In this document: one piece after another, positions 1 to 5,347 of the stretch | Layout of the letters: the number at the start of each line of letters is the position of its first letter | How positions within the stretch are numbered: position 1 is the stretch's first letter | Source of the DNA: an uncultured Eubacteriales bacterium | Lineage (GTDB): Bacteria; Bacillota; Clostridia; Oscillospirales; Oscillospiraceae | Direction of reading: 5' to 3' | Length of the DNA: 6,296 nt | Assembly: GCA_900540545.1 (NCBI GenBank) | Contig: UQGJ01000108.1 | Span: 1-6,296 of the forward strand | Made by a program: the position numbers and the translations under genes | Notes under the pieces: model-generated | Seen by the model: only the letters and a program-made list of their open reading frames with translations | The model's database searches: none | Told to the model about the DNA's origin: nothing

Positions 1-11
1 CGAAGCCCTGG

Positions 12-55
12 TTTTCTTGACCTCCTCTTTCTCAAACGAGAAAGAGGACCCCCGC
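12..55. repeat. Dispersed hairpin repeat, left copy
   Basis: An 11-bp perfect stem (23-33 with 38-48) is capped by the loop AAAC. The surrounding 44 bp match the reverse complement of 6253-6296 at 39 of 44 positions by my count. The two copies are inverted relative to each other. In the stem, the T26-A45 pair is a C-G pair in the other copy, a compensatory change that keeps the hairpin. There is no T tract after the stem on either strand, so it does not look like an intrinsic terminator. I infer a REP-like intergenic element whose function is unknown. Confidence 0.75.
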
Positions 56-102
56 CGGAGGCGACGCTCCTCTGACCTCCTCTGGTTTTTCTAATCTGGC
101 CT

Positions 103-131
103 TTGCCATCGGTCCAGAGTTGGGTTATAAT
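103..131 (+). promoter_or_regulatory. Sigma-A promoter of the ECF S-component gene
   Basis: TTGCCA (103-108) and a perfect TATAAT (126-131) are separated by 17 bp. The transcript should start near 138, which gives a leader of about 27 nt. That is too short for a riboswitch and decides for the ATG at 165 over an in-frame TTG at 120. Confidence 0.75.
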
Positions 132-164
132 GAGGCAACCATCAACGCGAGGAAGTGTTATCGT

Positions 165-740
165 ATGTCCAAGCCCAAGTTTAGCATCACCCAAATCGTC
201 ATGGTGGGCCTCATGGCGGCCCTGGTGTTCGCCACCTCCAACCTGCGCATCACCATCCCACTGCCTGTGGACAAGGCGGCCATCCACCTGGGGAACATGT
301 GCTGCGTCCTGGCGGGGCTGCTGCTGGGCCCCATCGGCGGGCTGGCATCCGGCATCGGCTCCTTTTTCTTCGACCTGTTCAACCCCTTGTACGCCTCCGA
401 GGCCTTCATCACCCTGTTCAACAAGTTCTTCATCGGCTTCGTGGCCGGCCTCATCGCCCACTGGAGGGGGCGGACCGGCTCCAACGTGGGGCGGAACATC
501 GTGGCGGGCGTGGCCGGGTCCATGACCTACGTGGCCCTCTACATGCTGAAAACCTGGGTCTACGGTTCCTATGTGTTCAGCCTGGAGGCCGACTCGGCCA
601 TGATGCTCTACTTCCTGCCCAAGCTGCTCACCTCCGTGGTCAACGGCGTGGTGGCCGTGGCGGTGGCTGTCCCTCTGGCGGCGGTCCTGCTCAAGGCGCT
701 GGACAAGGCGGGGATTAGCCTGTACCCCCGCTCCGCATAA
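165..740 (+). CDS. ECF transporter S component (substrate-binding membrane subunit)
   Basis: This 191-residue integral membrane protein is the substrate-capturing subunit of an energy-coupling factor vitamin importer. It would dock onto a shared EcfA-EcfA'-EcfT module, which is not encoded here. It is hydrophobic, with about six membrane segments. The first helix carries an AxxxA pattern (A19-A23), the kind used to contact EcfT. A conserved stretch follows at 41-73 (HLGN, then GLLLGPIGGLASGIGSFFFD), typical of the PF07155/PF12822 S components. The length is usual for the family. The ATG at 165 is preferred because GAGGAAG lies at 149-155 and the promoter overlaps any earlier start. The substrate cannot be told: a riboflavin-like or other vitamin or cofactor precursor is plausible. 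No biosynthetic neighbour or riboswitch helps. It is monocistronic, between its own promoter and a hairpin. Confidence 0.85.
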   Translation: MSKPKFSITQIVMVGLMAALVFATSNLRITIPLPVDKAAIHLGNMCCVLAGLLLGPIGGLASGIGSFFFDLFNPLYASEAFITLFNKFFIGFVAGLIAHWRGRTGSNVGRNIVAGVAGSMTYVALYMLKTWVYGSYVFSLEADSAMMLYFLPKLLTSVVNGVVAVAVAVPLAAVLLKALDKAGISLYPRSA

Positions 741-750
741 AAAGCGGGGG
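725..750 (+). other. Hairpin overlapping the ECF stop codon
   Basis: CCCCCGC (725-731) pairs with GCGGGGG (744-750) across the TAA stop at 738-740. No T tract follows it. It may protect the 3' end of the transcript or slow RNA polymerase ahead of the stronger hairpin downstream. Confidence 0.4.
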
Positions 751-798
751 GGGGCCGAGAATACCGGGGCCGCCTGGATATGAGGATAGGTTTCCTCT

Positions 799-838
799 GA
801 ATGGCCGCGGGAGATTTCGCTTCCCGCGGTCATTCTTT
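799..838 (+). terminator. Probable intrinsic terminator after the ECF gene
   Basis: A 14-bp stem (799-812 with 822-835) contains one G-U pair and a 9-nt loop. It is followed by a short T-rich tail, TTT at 836-838. The tail is weak, but the position about 60 nt after the stop and the stem strength fit termination. A minor stem (782-786 with 793-797) lies just upstream. Confidence 0.65.
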
Positions 839-878
839 CAAAAATTACACGAAAAGTATATCAAATGAATGAAATTTG

Positions 879-887
879 TGGTATTAT
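879..887 (+). promoter_or_regulatory. Extended -10 promoter of the restriction gene
   Basis: TGG directly before TATTAT (882-887) makes an extended -10 element, with an overlapping alternative TATAAC at 885-890. No good -35 is visible in the AT-rich DNA upstream. A start site near 894 would leave a leader of about 27 nt before the GTG at 921. Confidence 0.55.
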
Positions 888-920
888 AACTGCGGAAAGA
901 CGACGGGAGGGGGAGGCACT

Positions 921-1922
921 GTGGCTACGGTTTGGGGAATCCACGCGGGTAGAAATGGTGAAGTAGATAAGGTGTTTCTATCGAAAAGCGCACCACTGAT
1001 TGCGATTGGGTGGGATGAAGTCGGAGATCTGTCTGGCATTGCGAAGGACAGAGAGGCATACAAACAAAAGCTGACGGAATGTTACCCACATATCAAGAGC
1101 GGGGCTGTTCCCGGTACAGCCGGGATGTTGTATCGTTTCGTGTATGAAATCAACATAGGAGATTATATTATTTATCCGTCAAAGCTGGATAAGCGGGTCC
1201 ATATTGGTCAGGTGACGGGTGAGTATGCCTACCGCCCCGAATTGTCATCTGCCTATCCGAATACCCGTGCGGTCAAATGGCTGAAGGATATTCCCCGCAC
1301 CGCGTTCACGCAAGGAGCTTTGTACGAAATCGGAGCCGCCCAGTCATTTTTCCAGGTCAAAAACTATGCGGACGAGTTTATCGCTGTTCTGGCGGGGGAT
1401 GCGCCCATAGAAGAGAGCGGAGAAGATAACACGGTTACGGCCGTTGCTGAAAACATAGAGGAGCAAACGGCCACTTTTATTCGCAAACGCCTGTCCCAAG
1501 AGCTGAAAGGATTTCCGTTTGAGCGATTCATTGCGCATCTGCTCAATATCATCGGGTATAAAACACGGTTGTCCCCTCAGGGTGGGGATGGCGGGATTGA
1601 TATCATTGCGCATAAAGATGCGCTTGGAATTGAGCCACCCATCATTAAGGTGCAGGTAAAAAGCAATGATGGAGTGATTACGCCGGATAAAGTGCAAGCG
1701 CTATATGGGAATGTGGAGACTGGTGAATATGGCCTGTTTGTCACGCTAAGCAGTTTTTCTGCAAAGGCGTCTGCCTTTGCAAAAAGCAAATCCAACCTGC
1801 GGTTGATTGACGGCGACGAATTGATTGAACTCATACTGGCAAATTATGAAGCCATAGATTCAAAATATAAGGCCATGCTCCCGTTAAAAAATGTGTACAT
1901 ACCGACTACGGTTGAGGAGTAA
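921..1922 (+). CDS. Mrr-type type IV restriction endonuclease with PUA/EVE-like N-terminal domain
   Basis: This 333-residue predicted nuclease probably cleaves modified foreign DNA. The N-terminal domain (about 1-155) carries WGIHAG (5-10), AIGW (28-31), GDL (35-37), GDYIIYP (80-86), HIGQVTGEY (94-102) and RAVKW (116-120). That is the PUA/EVE-like pattern found ahead of Mrr domains and thought to read modified bases. An acidic linker (about 164-185) leads to the Mrr catalytic domain: FE (200-201), GGDGGID (221-227, catalytic D227) and QVK (245-247, catalytic K247). These form the D-QxK active site, which looks intact. The GTG at 921 is chosen because GGGAGG repeats (905-910 and 911-916) precede it. 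The ATG at 876 would add a glycine-rich tail and lies upstream of the probable transcription start. The gene stands alone, with no methylase, and is clearly AT-richer than its neighbours, suggesting transfer. The target modification is unknown. Confidence 0.88.
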   Translation: MATVWGIHAGRNGEVDKVFLSKSAPLIAIGWDEVGDLSGIAKDREAYKQKLTECYPHIKSGAVPGTAGMLYRFVYEINIGDYIIYPSKLDKRVHIGQVTGEYAYRPELSSAYPNTRAVKWLKDIPRTAFTQGALYEIGAAQSFFQVKNYADEFIAVLAGDAPIEESGEDNTVTAVAENIEEQTATFIRKRLSQELKGFPFERFIAHLLNIIGYKTRLSPQGGDGGIDIIAHKDALGIEPPIIKVQVKSNDGVITPDKVQALYGNVETGEYGLFVTLSSFSAKASAFAKSKSNLRLIDGDELIELILANYEAIDSKYKAMLPLKNVYIPTTVEE

Positions 1923-1944
1923 CCACACAAGCGATACGATCATC

Positions 1945-1990
1945 AATCAAAGCCGCCCTGCCGGTATATCCGGCAGGGCGGCTTTGATTT
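1945..1990. terminator. Bidirectional terminator between convergent genes
   Basis: A perfect 20-bp stem (1945-1964 with 1970-1989) is closed by a TATAT loop. Its outer base is A-rich on the left and T-rich on the right (CTTTGATTT), so it can terminate in both directions. It serves the restriction gene (+), which ends at 1922, and the aminotransferase (-), which ends at 2032. Confidence 0.85.
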
Positions 1991-2031
1991 GAATGGATTG
2001 CAGAGGAGCCCCTGCGTCTGCGGGCCTCCTT

Positions 2032-3222
2032 TCATAGTCTGTATTCTTTCGCCAGCTTGGCGAAGACCGGGAGGGCCTGTTCCACCGTTTTGGTCTCGGT
2101 GCAGAAGGCGATGCGGCACCAGCCGGGGCAGCCGAAGTCGTCGGTGGGGGGGAAGAGGAGGTCGTAGGCCTTGGCCCGCTCACAGAAAGCCTTGGCGTCG
2201 GGCTCCGGGGCTTTGAGCAGCAGGTAGAAGGTGCCCCCCGGCTCCACGCAGGTGTAGCCCAAATCGGTCAGCCCACGGTACAGCAGGTCCCGGTTGGTCT
2301 GGTAGACGCCCAGGTCGGCGGTCATGCCGTCGCACTCCGCGGCCACCCGCTGGAAGAGGCTGGGGGCGTTGACGTACCCCAGCACCCGCCCCGCGCCGCA
2401 GATGGCGGCGTAGAGGGCATCCCGATCCGCCGCCTTGGGGGAGAGCAGCACGTAGCCGATGCGCTCGCCGGGCAGGGAGAGGGACTTGGAGTAGGAGTAG
2501 CACACCAGGGTGTCGTCGTAGTAGGCGGGCAGCCAGGGCACGGTGAAGCCGTCATAGGCGATCTCCCGGTAGGGCTCGTCGGAGACCAGATAGATGGGGT
2601 GCCCGATTTGGGCCGCCTTGGCCCGGAGGATGCCGGTCAGCTTCCGGATGGTCTCCGGCCCGTACACCGCCCCGGAGGGGTTGTTGGGGGAGTTCACCAC
2701 CACGGCCTTGGTGCGGGGGCCGATGGCCCGTTCCAGGGCGTCCAGGTCGGGCTGGAAGGTGGCGAAGTCCGGGGGGACCACCACCGGGGTGCCGCCGTTG
2801 CCGGTGATGAAGTAGTCGTACTCGGTGAAGTAGGGGGCGAAGAGGATGAACTCGTCGCCGGGGCAGGCCAGGGCCCGGAAGGCGCAGCACAGGGCGGCGG
2901 AGGCCCCCACGGTGAGGTAGAGGTCACCGGGGCCGTAAGGGCCGCCGAACCGCCGGGTGAGGGAGGCGGACAGCTTGGTCCGGACCTCCAGGTCCCCCTG
3001 GGCGGTGGTGTAGCTGTGGATGGAGGCCCCCTGGGGGCCGTCCAGCAGGTCGCGGATGAGTTGGTTCACCTGGGGCGGGGGCGGGACGCTGGGATTGCCC
3101 AGGGAGAAGTCCAGCACGCGGTCCATGCCCACCTCCTGGGCCCGCAAGAGGGCGTATTCCCGAATCTCCCGCATGACGTTGCGCTTGGTGCCCATCCGCA
3201 CCAATTCTTCTGGCAGAGACAT
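2032..3222 (-). CDS. Class I/II PLP-dependent aminotransferase (aspartate aminotransferase-like)
   Basis: This 396-residue cytoplasmic fold-type I enzyme moves an amino group from an amino acid to a 2-oxo acid. Visible PLP-site residues are GAS (106-108, phosphate loop), N181 in NSPNNPSG, D215 and Y218 in SDEPY, Schiff-base lysine K246 in SYSKSLSLPGERIGY, and R254. R370 in the C-terminal part (GWCRIAF) is in place to bind the substrate carboxylate. All key residues are present and the length is normal for the family. The ATG at 3220-3222 is chosen because AAAGGAG lies 10 nt upstream (3233-3239). The frame stays open to 3639 without in-frame evidence of coding. The gene has its own promoter and stands alone, so the substrate is not shown. 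Aspartate, alanine or aromatic amino acids are all possible. Confidence 0.9.
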   Translation of the reverse strand: MSLPEELVRMGTKRNVMREIREYALLRAQEVGMDRVLDFSLGNPSVPPPPQVNQLIRDLLDGPQGASIHSYTTAQGDLEVRTKLSASLTRRFGGPYGPGDLYLTVGASAALCCAFRALACPGDEFILFAPYFTEYDYFITGNGGTPVVVPPDFATFQPDLDALERAIGPRTKAVVVNSPNNPSGAVYGPETIRKLTGILRAKAAQIGHPIYLVSDEPYREIAYDGFTVPWLPAYYDDTLVCYSYSKSLSLPGERIGYVLLSPKAADRDALYAAICGAGRVLGYVNAPSLFQRVAAECDGMTADLGVYQTNRDLLYRGLTDLGYTCVEPGGTFYLLLKAPEPDAKAFCERAKAYDLLFPPTDDFGCPGWCRIAFCTETKTVEQALPVFAKLAKEYRL

Positions 3223-3245
3223 ATGGCTTCCACTCCTTTCCCGAC

Positions 3246-3254
3246 ATTGTAGCA
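3246..3254 (-). promoter_or_regulatory. Extended -10 promoter of the aminotransferase
   Basis: Reading on the minus strand, TGC runs directly into TACAAT (3246-3251), an extended -10. The -35 region is only T-rich. The start site would be near 3239, giving a very short leader containing the ribosome binding site. Confidence 0.55.
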
Positions 3255-3275
3255 CAGCAACGTGGAAAAGAAAAG

Positions 3276-3317
3276 AGCAAAATAAAGGCCGGAGCGCGGA
3301 GTGCGTTCCGGCCTTTA
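3276..3317 (-). terminator. Intrinsic terminator of the 80-residue protein gene
   Basis: Arms 3307-3317 and 3283-3293 pair perfectly, and GCGT (3303-3306) pairs with GCGC (3294-3297) through one G-U. The loop is 5 nt (3298-3302). On the minus strand a TATTTTG tail follows. The stop codon of the small gene (3315-3317) lies inside the stem, so termination is placed immediately at the gene end and insulates the aminotransferase. Confidence 0.8.
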
Positions 3318-3557
3318 CAGCAGCTTCAGCAGTTCTTCCGCCGCATATTCCACCGAGGAGAAGGAGCAGGGGCGGCCCACCAGGTAGGTCCCCACGTCGT
3401 TCCAGTCCCGCAGGTCCCAGCGCCAGGCGGGCACCAGGGGGATGACCTGCCTGACCCGCCGGGTCAGGGCGGGAGAGCGCTCGCCCGCCCGCAGATCGGA
3501 GATATAACAGCCGCCCACGTGTTCGGCCAGCCAATCCAGAGGGGTGCTTTGGACCAT
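3315..3557 (-). CDS. Small protein of unknown function, 80 residues
   Basis: I do not recognise a family. It begins MVQSTPLDWL. It has three tryptophans in a short central stretch (W45, W47, W52), two cysteines (C17, C64), a basic patch around 33-36 and an acidic-leucine C-terminus (EELLKLL). There is no signal peptide or membrane segment, so it is probably a small soluble cytoplasmic protein. Support for it being real is good: a GGAAGGAG site 8 nt before the ATG (core 3566-3571), a promoter with 17-bp spacing, and a terminator overlapping the stop. An ATG at 3593 would overlap the -10 box and is rejected. It is divergent from the XRE regulator gene, which may control it. Confidence 0.72.
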   Translation of the reverse strand: MVQSTPLDWLAEHVGGCYISDLRAGERSPALTRRVRQVIPLVPAWRWDLRDWNDVGTYLVGRPCSFSSVEYAAEELLKLL

Positions 3558-3592
3558 ACGCGCCGCTCCTTCCTGTTTGGATGTTCGCAACA

Positions 3593-3621
3593 ATTATAAT
3601 ATGCTTTTTAACAAAAAGCAA
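3593..3621 (-). promoter_or_regulatory. Promoter of the 80-residue protein gene
   Basis: On the minus strand, TTGCTT (3616-3621) and a perfect TATAAT (3593-3598) are 17 bp apart. The start site is near 3586, with a leader of about 29 nt. Confidence 0.7.
3602..3620. promoter_or_regulatory. Palindrome inside the divergent promoter region (candidate operator)
   Basis: TGCTTTTT (3602-3609) and AAAAAGCA (3613-3620) form a perfect inverted repeat around AAC. It covers the spacer and most of the -35 box of the minus-strand promoter. A dimeric XRE-type repressor bound there would block it. Binding by the adjacent XRE protein is inference. Confidence 0.4.
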
Positions 3622-3639
3622 CAGCGCCGTCATGGACAA

Positions 3640-3668
3640 TTTAATTCAGGCAGGGAGTTGGGTATAAT
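3640..3668 (+). promoter_or_regulatory. Promoter of the XRE regulator gene
   Basis: A perfect TATAAT at 3663-3668 has a weak -35-like TTTAAT at 3640-3645 with 17-bp spacing. The start site would be near 3675, about 25 nt before the ATG. Confidence 0.55.
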
Positions 3669-3699
3669 AAGACCAGCAAAGACGGAAAGGGGGGTGGGG

Positions 3700-3951
3700 A
3701 TGAGCAGCGCCAAGGAGGTCTCGCCGGAGAACCGCCGGAACTATGTGGAGCTGGGACTGAACATCGCCTACTACCGAAAGAGGGCCGGGCTGACCCAGGA
3801 GCAGCTGGCCGAGCGGGTGGATATCAGCCGGTCGCATCTGAGCGCCATCGAGGCCCCCAATATCATCCGCCCCTTTTCCCTGGAGATTTTGTTTGACCTG
3901 TCCCACGCTCTGGGCATCCGGCCCAACAAACTGCTGGAATTTCGGGAATAA
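3700..3951 (+). CDS. XRE-family (Cro/C1-type) helix-turn-helix regulator
   Basis: This 83-residue protein is little more than one lambda-repressor-like DNA-binding domain. The helix-turn-helix spans about 31-51 (LTQEQLAERVDISRSHLSAIE), with the usual Q33-Q35 region and a conserved IE at the end of the recognition helix. It is followed by FSLEILFDLSHALGIRPNKLL (59-79), the two closing helices of the HTH_3 fold. No sensor or dimerisation domain is attached. The ATG at 3700 is chosen because GGAAAGG (3684-3690) lies 9 nt upstream and the TATAAT lies at 3663-3668. It is probably a local repressor of itself and of the divergent 80-residue protein gene. That regulatory target is inference from layout. 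Confidence 0.88.
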   Translation: MSSAKEVSPENRRNYVELGLNIAYYRKRAGLTQEQLAERVDISRSHLSAIEAPNIIRPFSLEILFDLSHALGIRPNKLLEFRE

Positions 3952-3957
3952 AGAGAA

Positions 3958-3998
3958 CAGCGCGCCGGGGAGCATTCCGCTCCCCGGCGCGCCGTTTG
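3958..3998. terminator. Bidirectional terminator between the XRE gene and the DUF2000 operon
   Basis: A perfect 14-bp GC-rich stem (3960-3973 with 3979-3992) has the loop ATTCC. The plus strand has a short TTT tail at 3995-3997. On the minus strand the tail reads CTGTTCTCTTTATT. It lies between convergent gene ends at 3951 and 4018. Confidence 0.75.
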
Positions 3999-4017
3999 CT
4001 CTGTCTCCGGGCCGGTC

Positions 4018-4443
4018 CTACCGCAGCAGCGGCAGGCTGCCGGTGAGTTTGTTGACCAGTTTTTTCTCTCCGCACAGCAGAAGGCCCAGATAGTGGTAGT
4101 CGGCCTCCGGCGTCTGGCGCGCGTGGTCCAGATAGACCGGGTAGGTCTGGCAGCACTGGGCCGTGTCGGAGAAATCGGCGCACCACACCGGGGCGAACTT
4201 GGGGTCGGCCAGCTTGTCCCGCAGGGCGCGGAGACCGGCCTGGTCCCCCTTGAGGATGGGCACGGGGGTCATGATGATGCCGGGGTGGGGGGTGCCGTCC
4301 CCGTCCGGGGCGTCGGGGCCCACCAGCGCGGGGAATTTGGCCCCCAGGGTGATGCCCAGGATGGCGGCGGTGTTGGCCCGGACCCCGGCGGGCTGGTCGG
4401 CGTCCAGCACCATGACGCACTTGAACTCGGAAAGGTCACTCAC
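4018..4443 (-). CDS. DUF2000 family protein
   Basis: This 141-residue soluble protein matches the DUF2000 pattern (PF09391). The visible blocks are KCVMVLD (8-14), ANTAAILGITLG (23-34), GPD (42-44), HPGI (53-56), PVPIL (60-64), DFSDTAQ (90-96) and a C-terminal G-KKLVNKLTGSLPLL block (125-140). Structures of this family are reported to resemble peptidyl-tRNA hydrolase II, but no activity is established. The start is GTG at 4441-4443, supported by a strong AAAGGAGG (4453-4460) 9 nt upstream, inside the end of the transporter gene. It overlaps that gene by 8 nt, so translation is probably coupled. As the last gene of an AraC-transporter operon, it may act on or bind the transported molecule, which is inference. 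Confidence 0.85.
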   Translation of the reverse strand: MSDLSEFKCVMVLDADQPAGVRANTAAILGITLGAKFPALVGPDAPDGDGTPHPGIIMTPVPILKGDQAGLRALRDKLADPKFAPVWCADFSDTAQCCQTYPVYLDHARQTPEADYHYLGLLLCGEKKLVNKLTGSLPLLR

Positions 4444-5347
4444 AGGGCAGCGCCTCCTTTCTGGGCCGGGAGAGCCGGCCCTCGGACAGGGCCAGCCCCA
4501 CCAGGGTCAGGGCCATGCCCGCCAGCTCCAGCGCCGTCACCGGCTCCCGGAGGATGAGGGCGGAAAAGAGGACCGTGATGAGGGGCACCAGATAGATATA
4601 AACGCTGGTCTTGACGGCTCCCAGCAGCCCCACCGCCCGGTTCCAGGTGACGAAGCACAGGGCCGAGGCCCCCAGCCCCAGATAGAGCAGGTTGGGCAGG
4701 GTGGTGGGTAGCGCCAGGGCCCCCAGGTCGGGGGAGTAGCCAAAGAAGGCCAGGGCGGGGACCATGAACAGCAGGCCCCAGGCAAAGACCCGGCGGGTGC
4801 AGAGGATGTTGTCCTGGCCAAAGGCCCCGATTTTCCGCATGAGGACCGAGTAGACCGCCCAGACCGCCGCCGCCAGCAGGGCCAGTAGGTCCCCGGCGGG
4901 GTTCAGGTCCAGGTTCTGCCCGTTCCAGTTGATGAGCAGGATGCCCCCCAGAGCGGCGGCGCAGCCCACGAAGAAGAGGGGGGAGAGCCGCTCCCCGTCC
5001 AGGAAAAAGTGGGCCAGGAGGGCGGTGAAAATGGGGGCCACCGAGATGATGACCCCCACGTTGGAGGCCATGGTGAGGGTGAGGGCGATGTTTTCCAGCA
5101 GGAAGTAGAGGGTCACGCCGCACAGGCCCGCCGCGGCGAACCAGACCTCCTGCCGCAGACCGCCGGTACGGAGCCGCCGGGGCCGCACCAGCAGCAGGGC
5201 CGCATAGCCCAGCAGGAAGCGGGTGAACAAAATCTCCACCGGGGTGAAGGAGTCCAGCAGGACCTTGGTGGAGATGAAGGTGGTGCCCCAAATCAGGATG
5301 GTGACCAGGGCGCACAGGTGGCCGGAGGCATTTGTTTTCTCACGCAT
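4436..5347 (-). CDS. EamA/DMT-superfamily permease, 10 membrane helices
   Basis: This 303-residue inner-membrane protein consists of two EamA repeats (about 9-140 and 150-287), each with five predicted helices. Family signatures include WGTTF (20-24) in helix 1, ENIALTLTMASNVGVIISVAP (85-105) across helices 3-4, the matching second-half segment around 221-260, and LREPVTALELAGMALTLVGLAL (266-287) at the end. DMT proteins of this kind usually export amino acids or other metabolites, but direction and substrate are not visible. The ATG at 5345-5347 has GGGAGGG (5355-5361) 7 nt upstream. It overlaps the AraC gene end by 8 nt and the DUF2000 start by 8 nt, so it is the middle gene of one operon. 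The basic C-terminal tail (RLSRPRK, 291-297) fits a cytoplasmic end. Confidence 0.9.
   Translation of the reverse strand: MREKTNASGHLCALVTILIWGTTFISTKVLLDSFTPVEILFTRFLLGYAALLLVRPRRLRTGGLRQEVWFAAAGLCGVTLYFLLENIALTLTMASNVGVIISVAPIFTALLAHFFLDGERLSPLFFVGCAAALGGILLINWNGQNLDLNPAGDLLALLAAAVWAVYSVLMRKIGAFGQDNILCTRRVFAWGLLFMVPALAFFGYSPDLGALALPTTLPNLLYLGLGASALCFVTWNRAVGLLGAVKTSVYIYLVPLITVLFSALILREPVTALELAGMALTLVGLALSEGRLSRPRKEALPCE

Noticed and set aside
12..55. Left hairpin repeat as an intrinsic terminator
   Set aside because: No T tract follows the stem on either strand, and an inverted near-copy exists at the other end. A dispersed repeat fits better.
109..164. Possible vitamin riboswitch before the ECF gene
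   Set aside because: The consensus promoter leaves a leader of only about 27 nt, and no conserved riboswitch element is visible.
2599..3252. Plus-strand frame of 217 residues opposite the aminotransferase
   Set aside because: It has repetitive Gly/Val/Glu composition and no domain, and it mirrors the codon bias of a well-supported gene.
2032..3639. Aminotransferase frame open for 535 residues
   Set aside because: The extra 139 N-terminal residues are antisense-frame sequence of the 80-residue gene and its terminator. The ribosome binding site, promoter and conserved N-terminus all point to the ATG at 3220-3222.
3315..3951. Classical toxin-antitoxin operon
   Set aside because: The two genes are divergent with separate promoters, and the 80-residue protein shows no known toxin motif. 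I keep it only as a possible regulatory pair.
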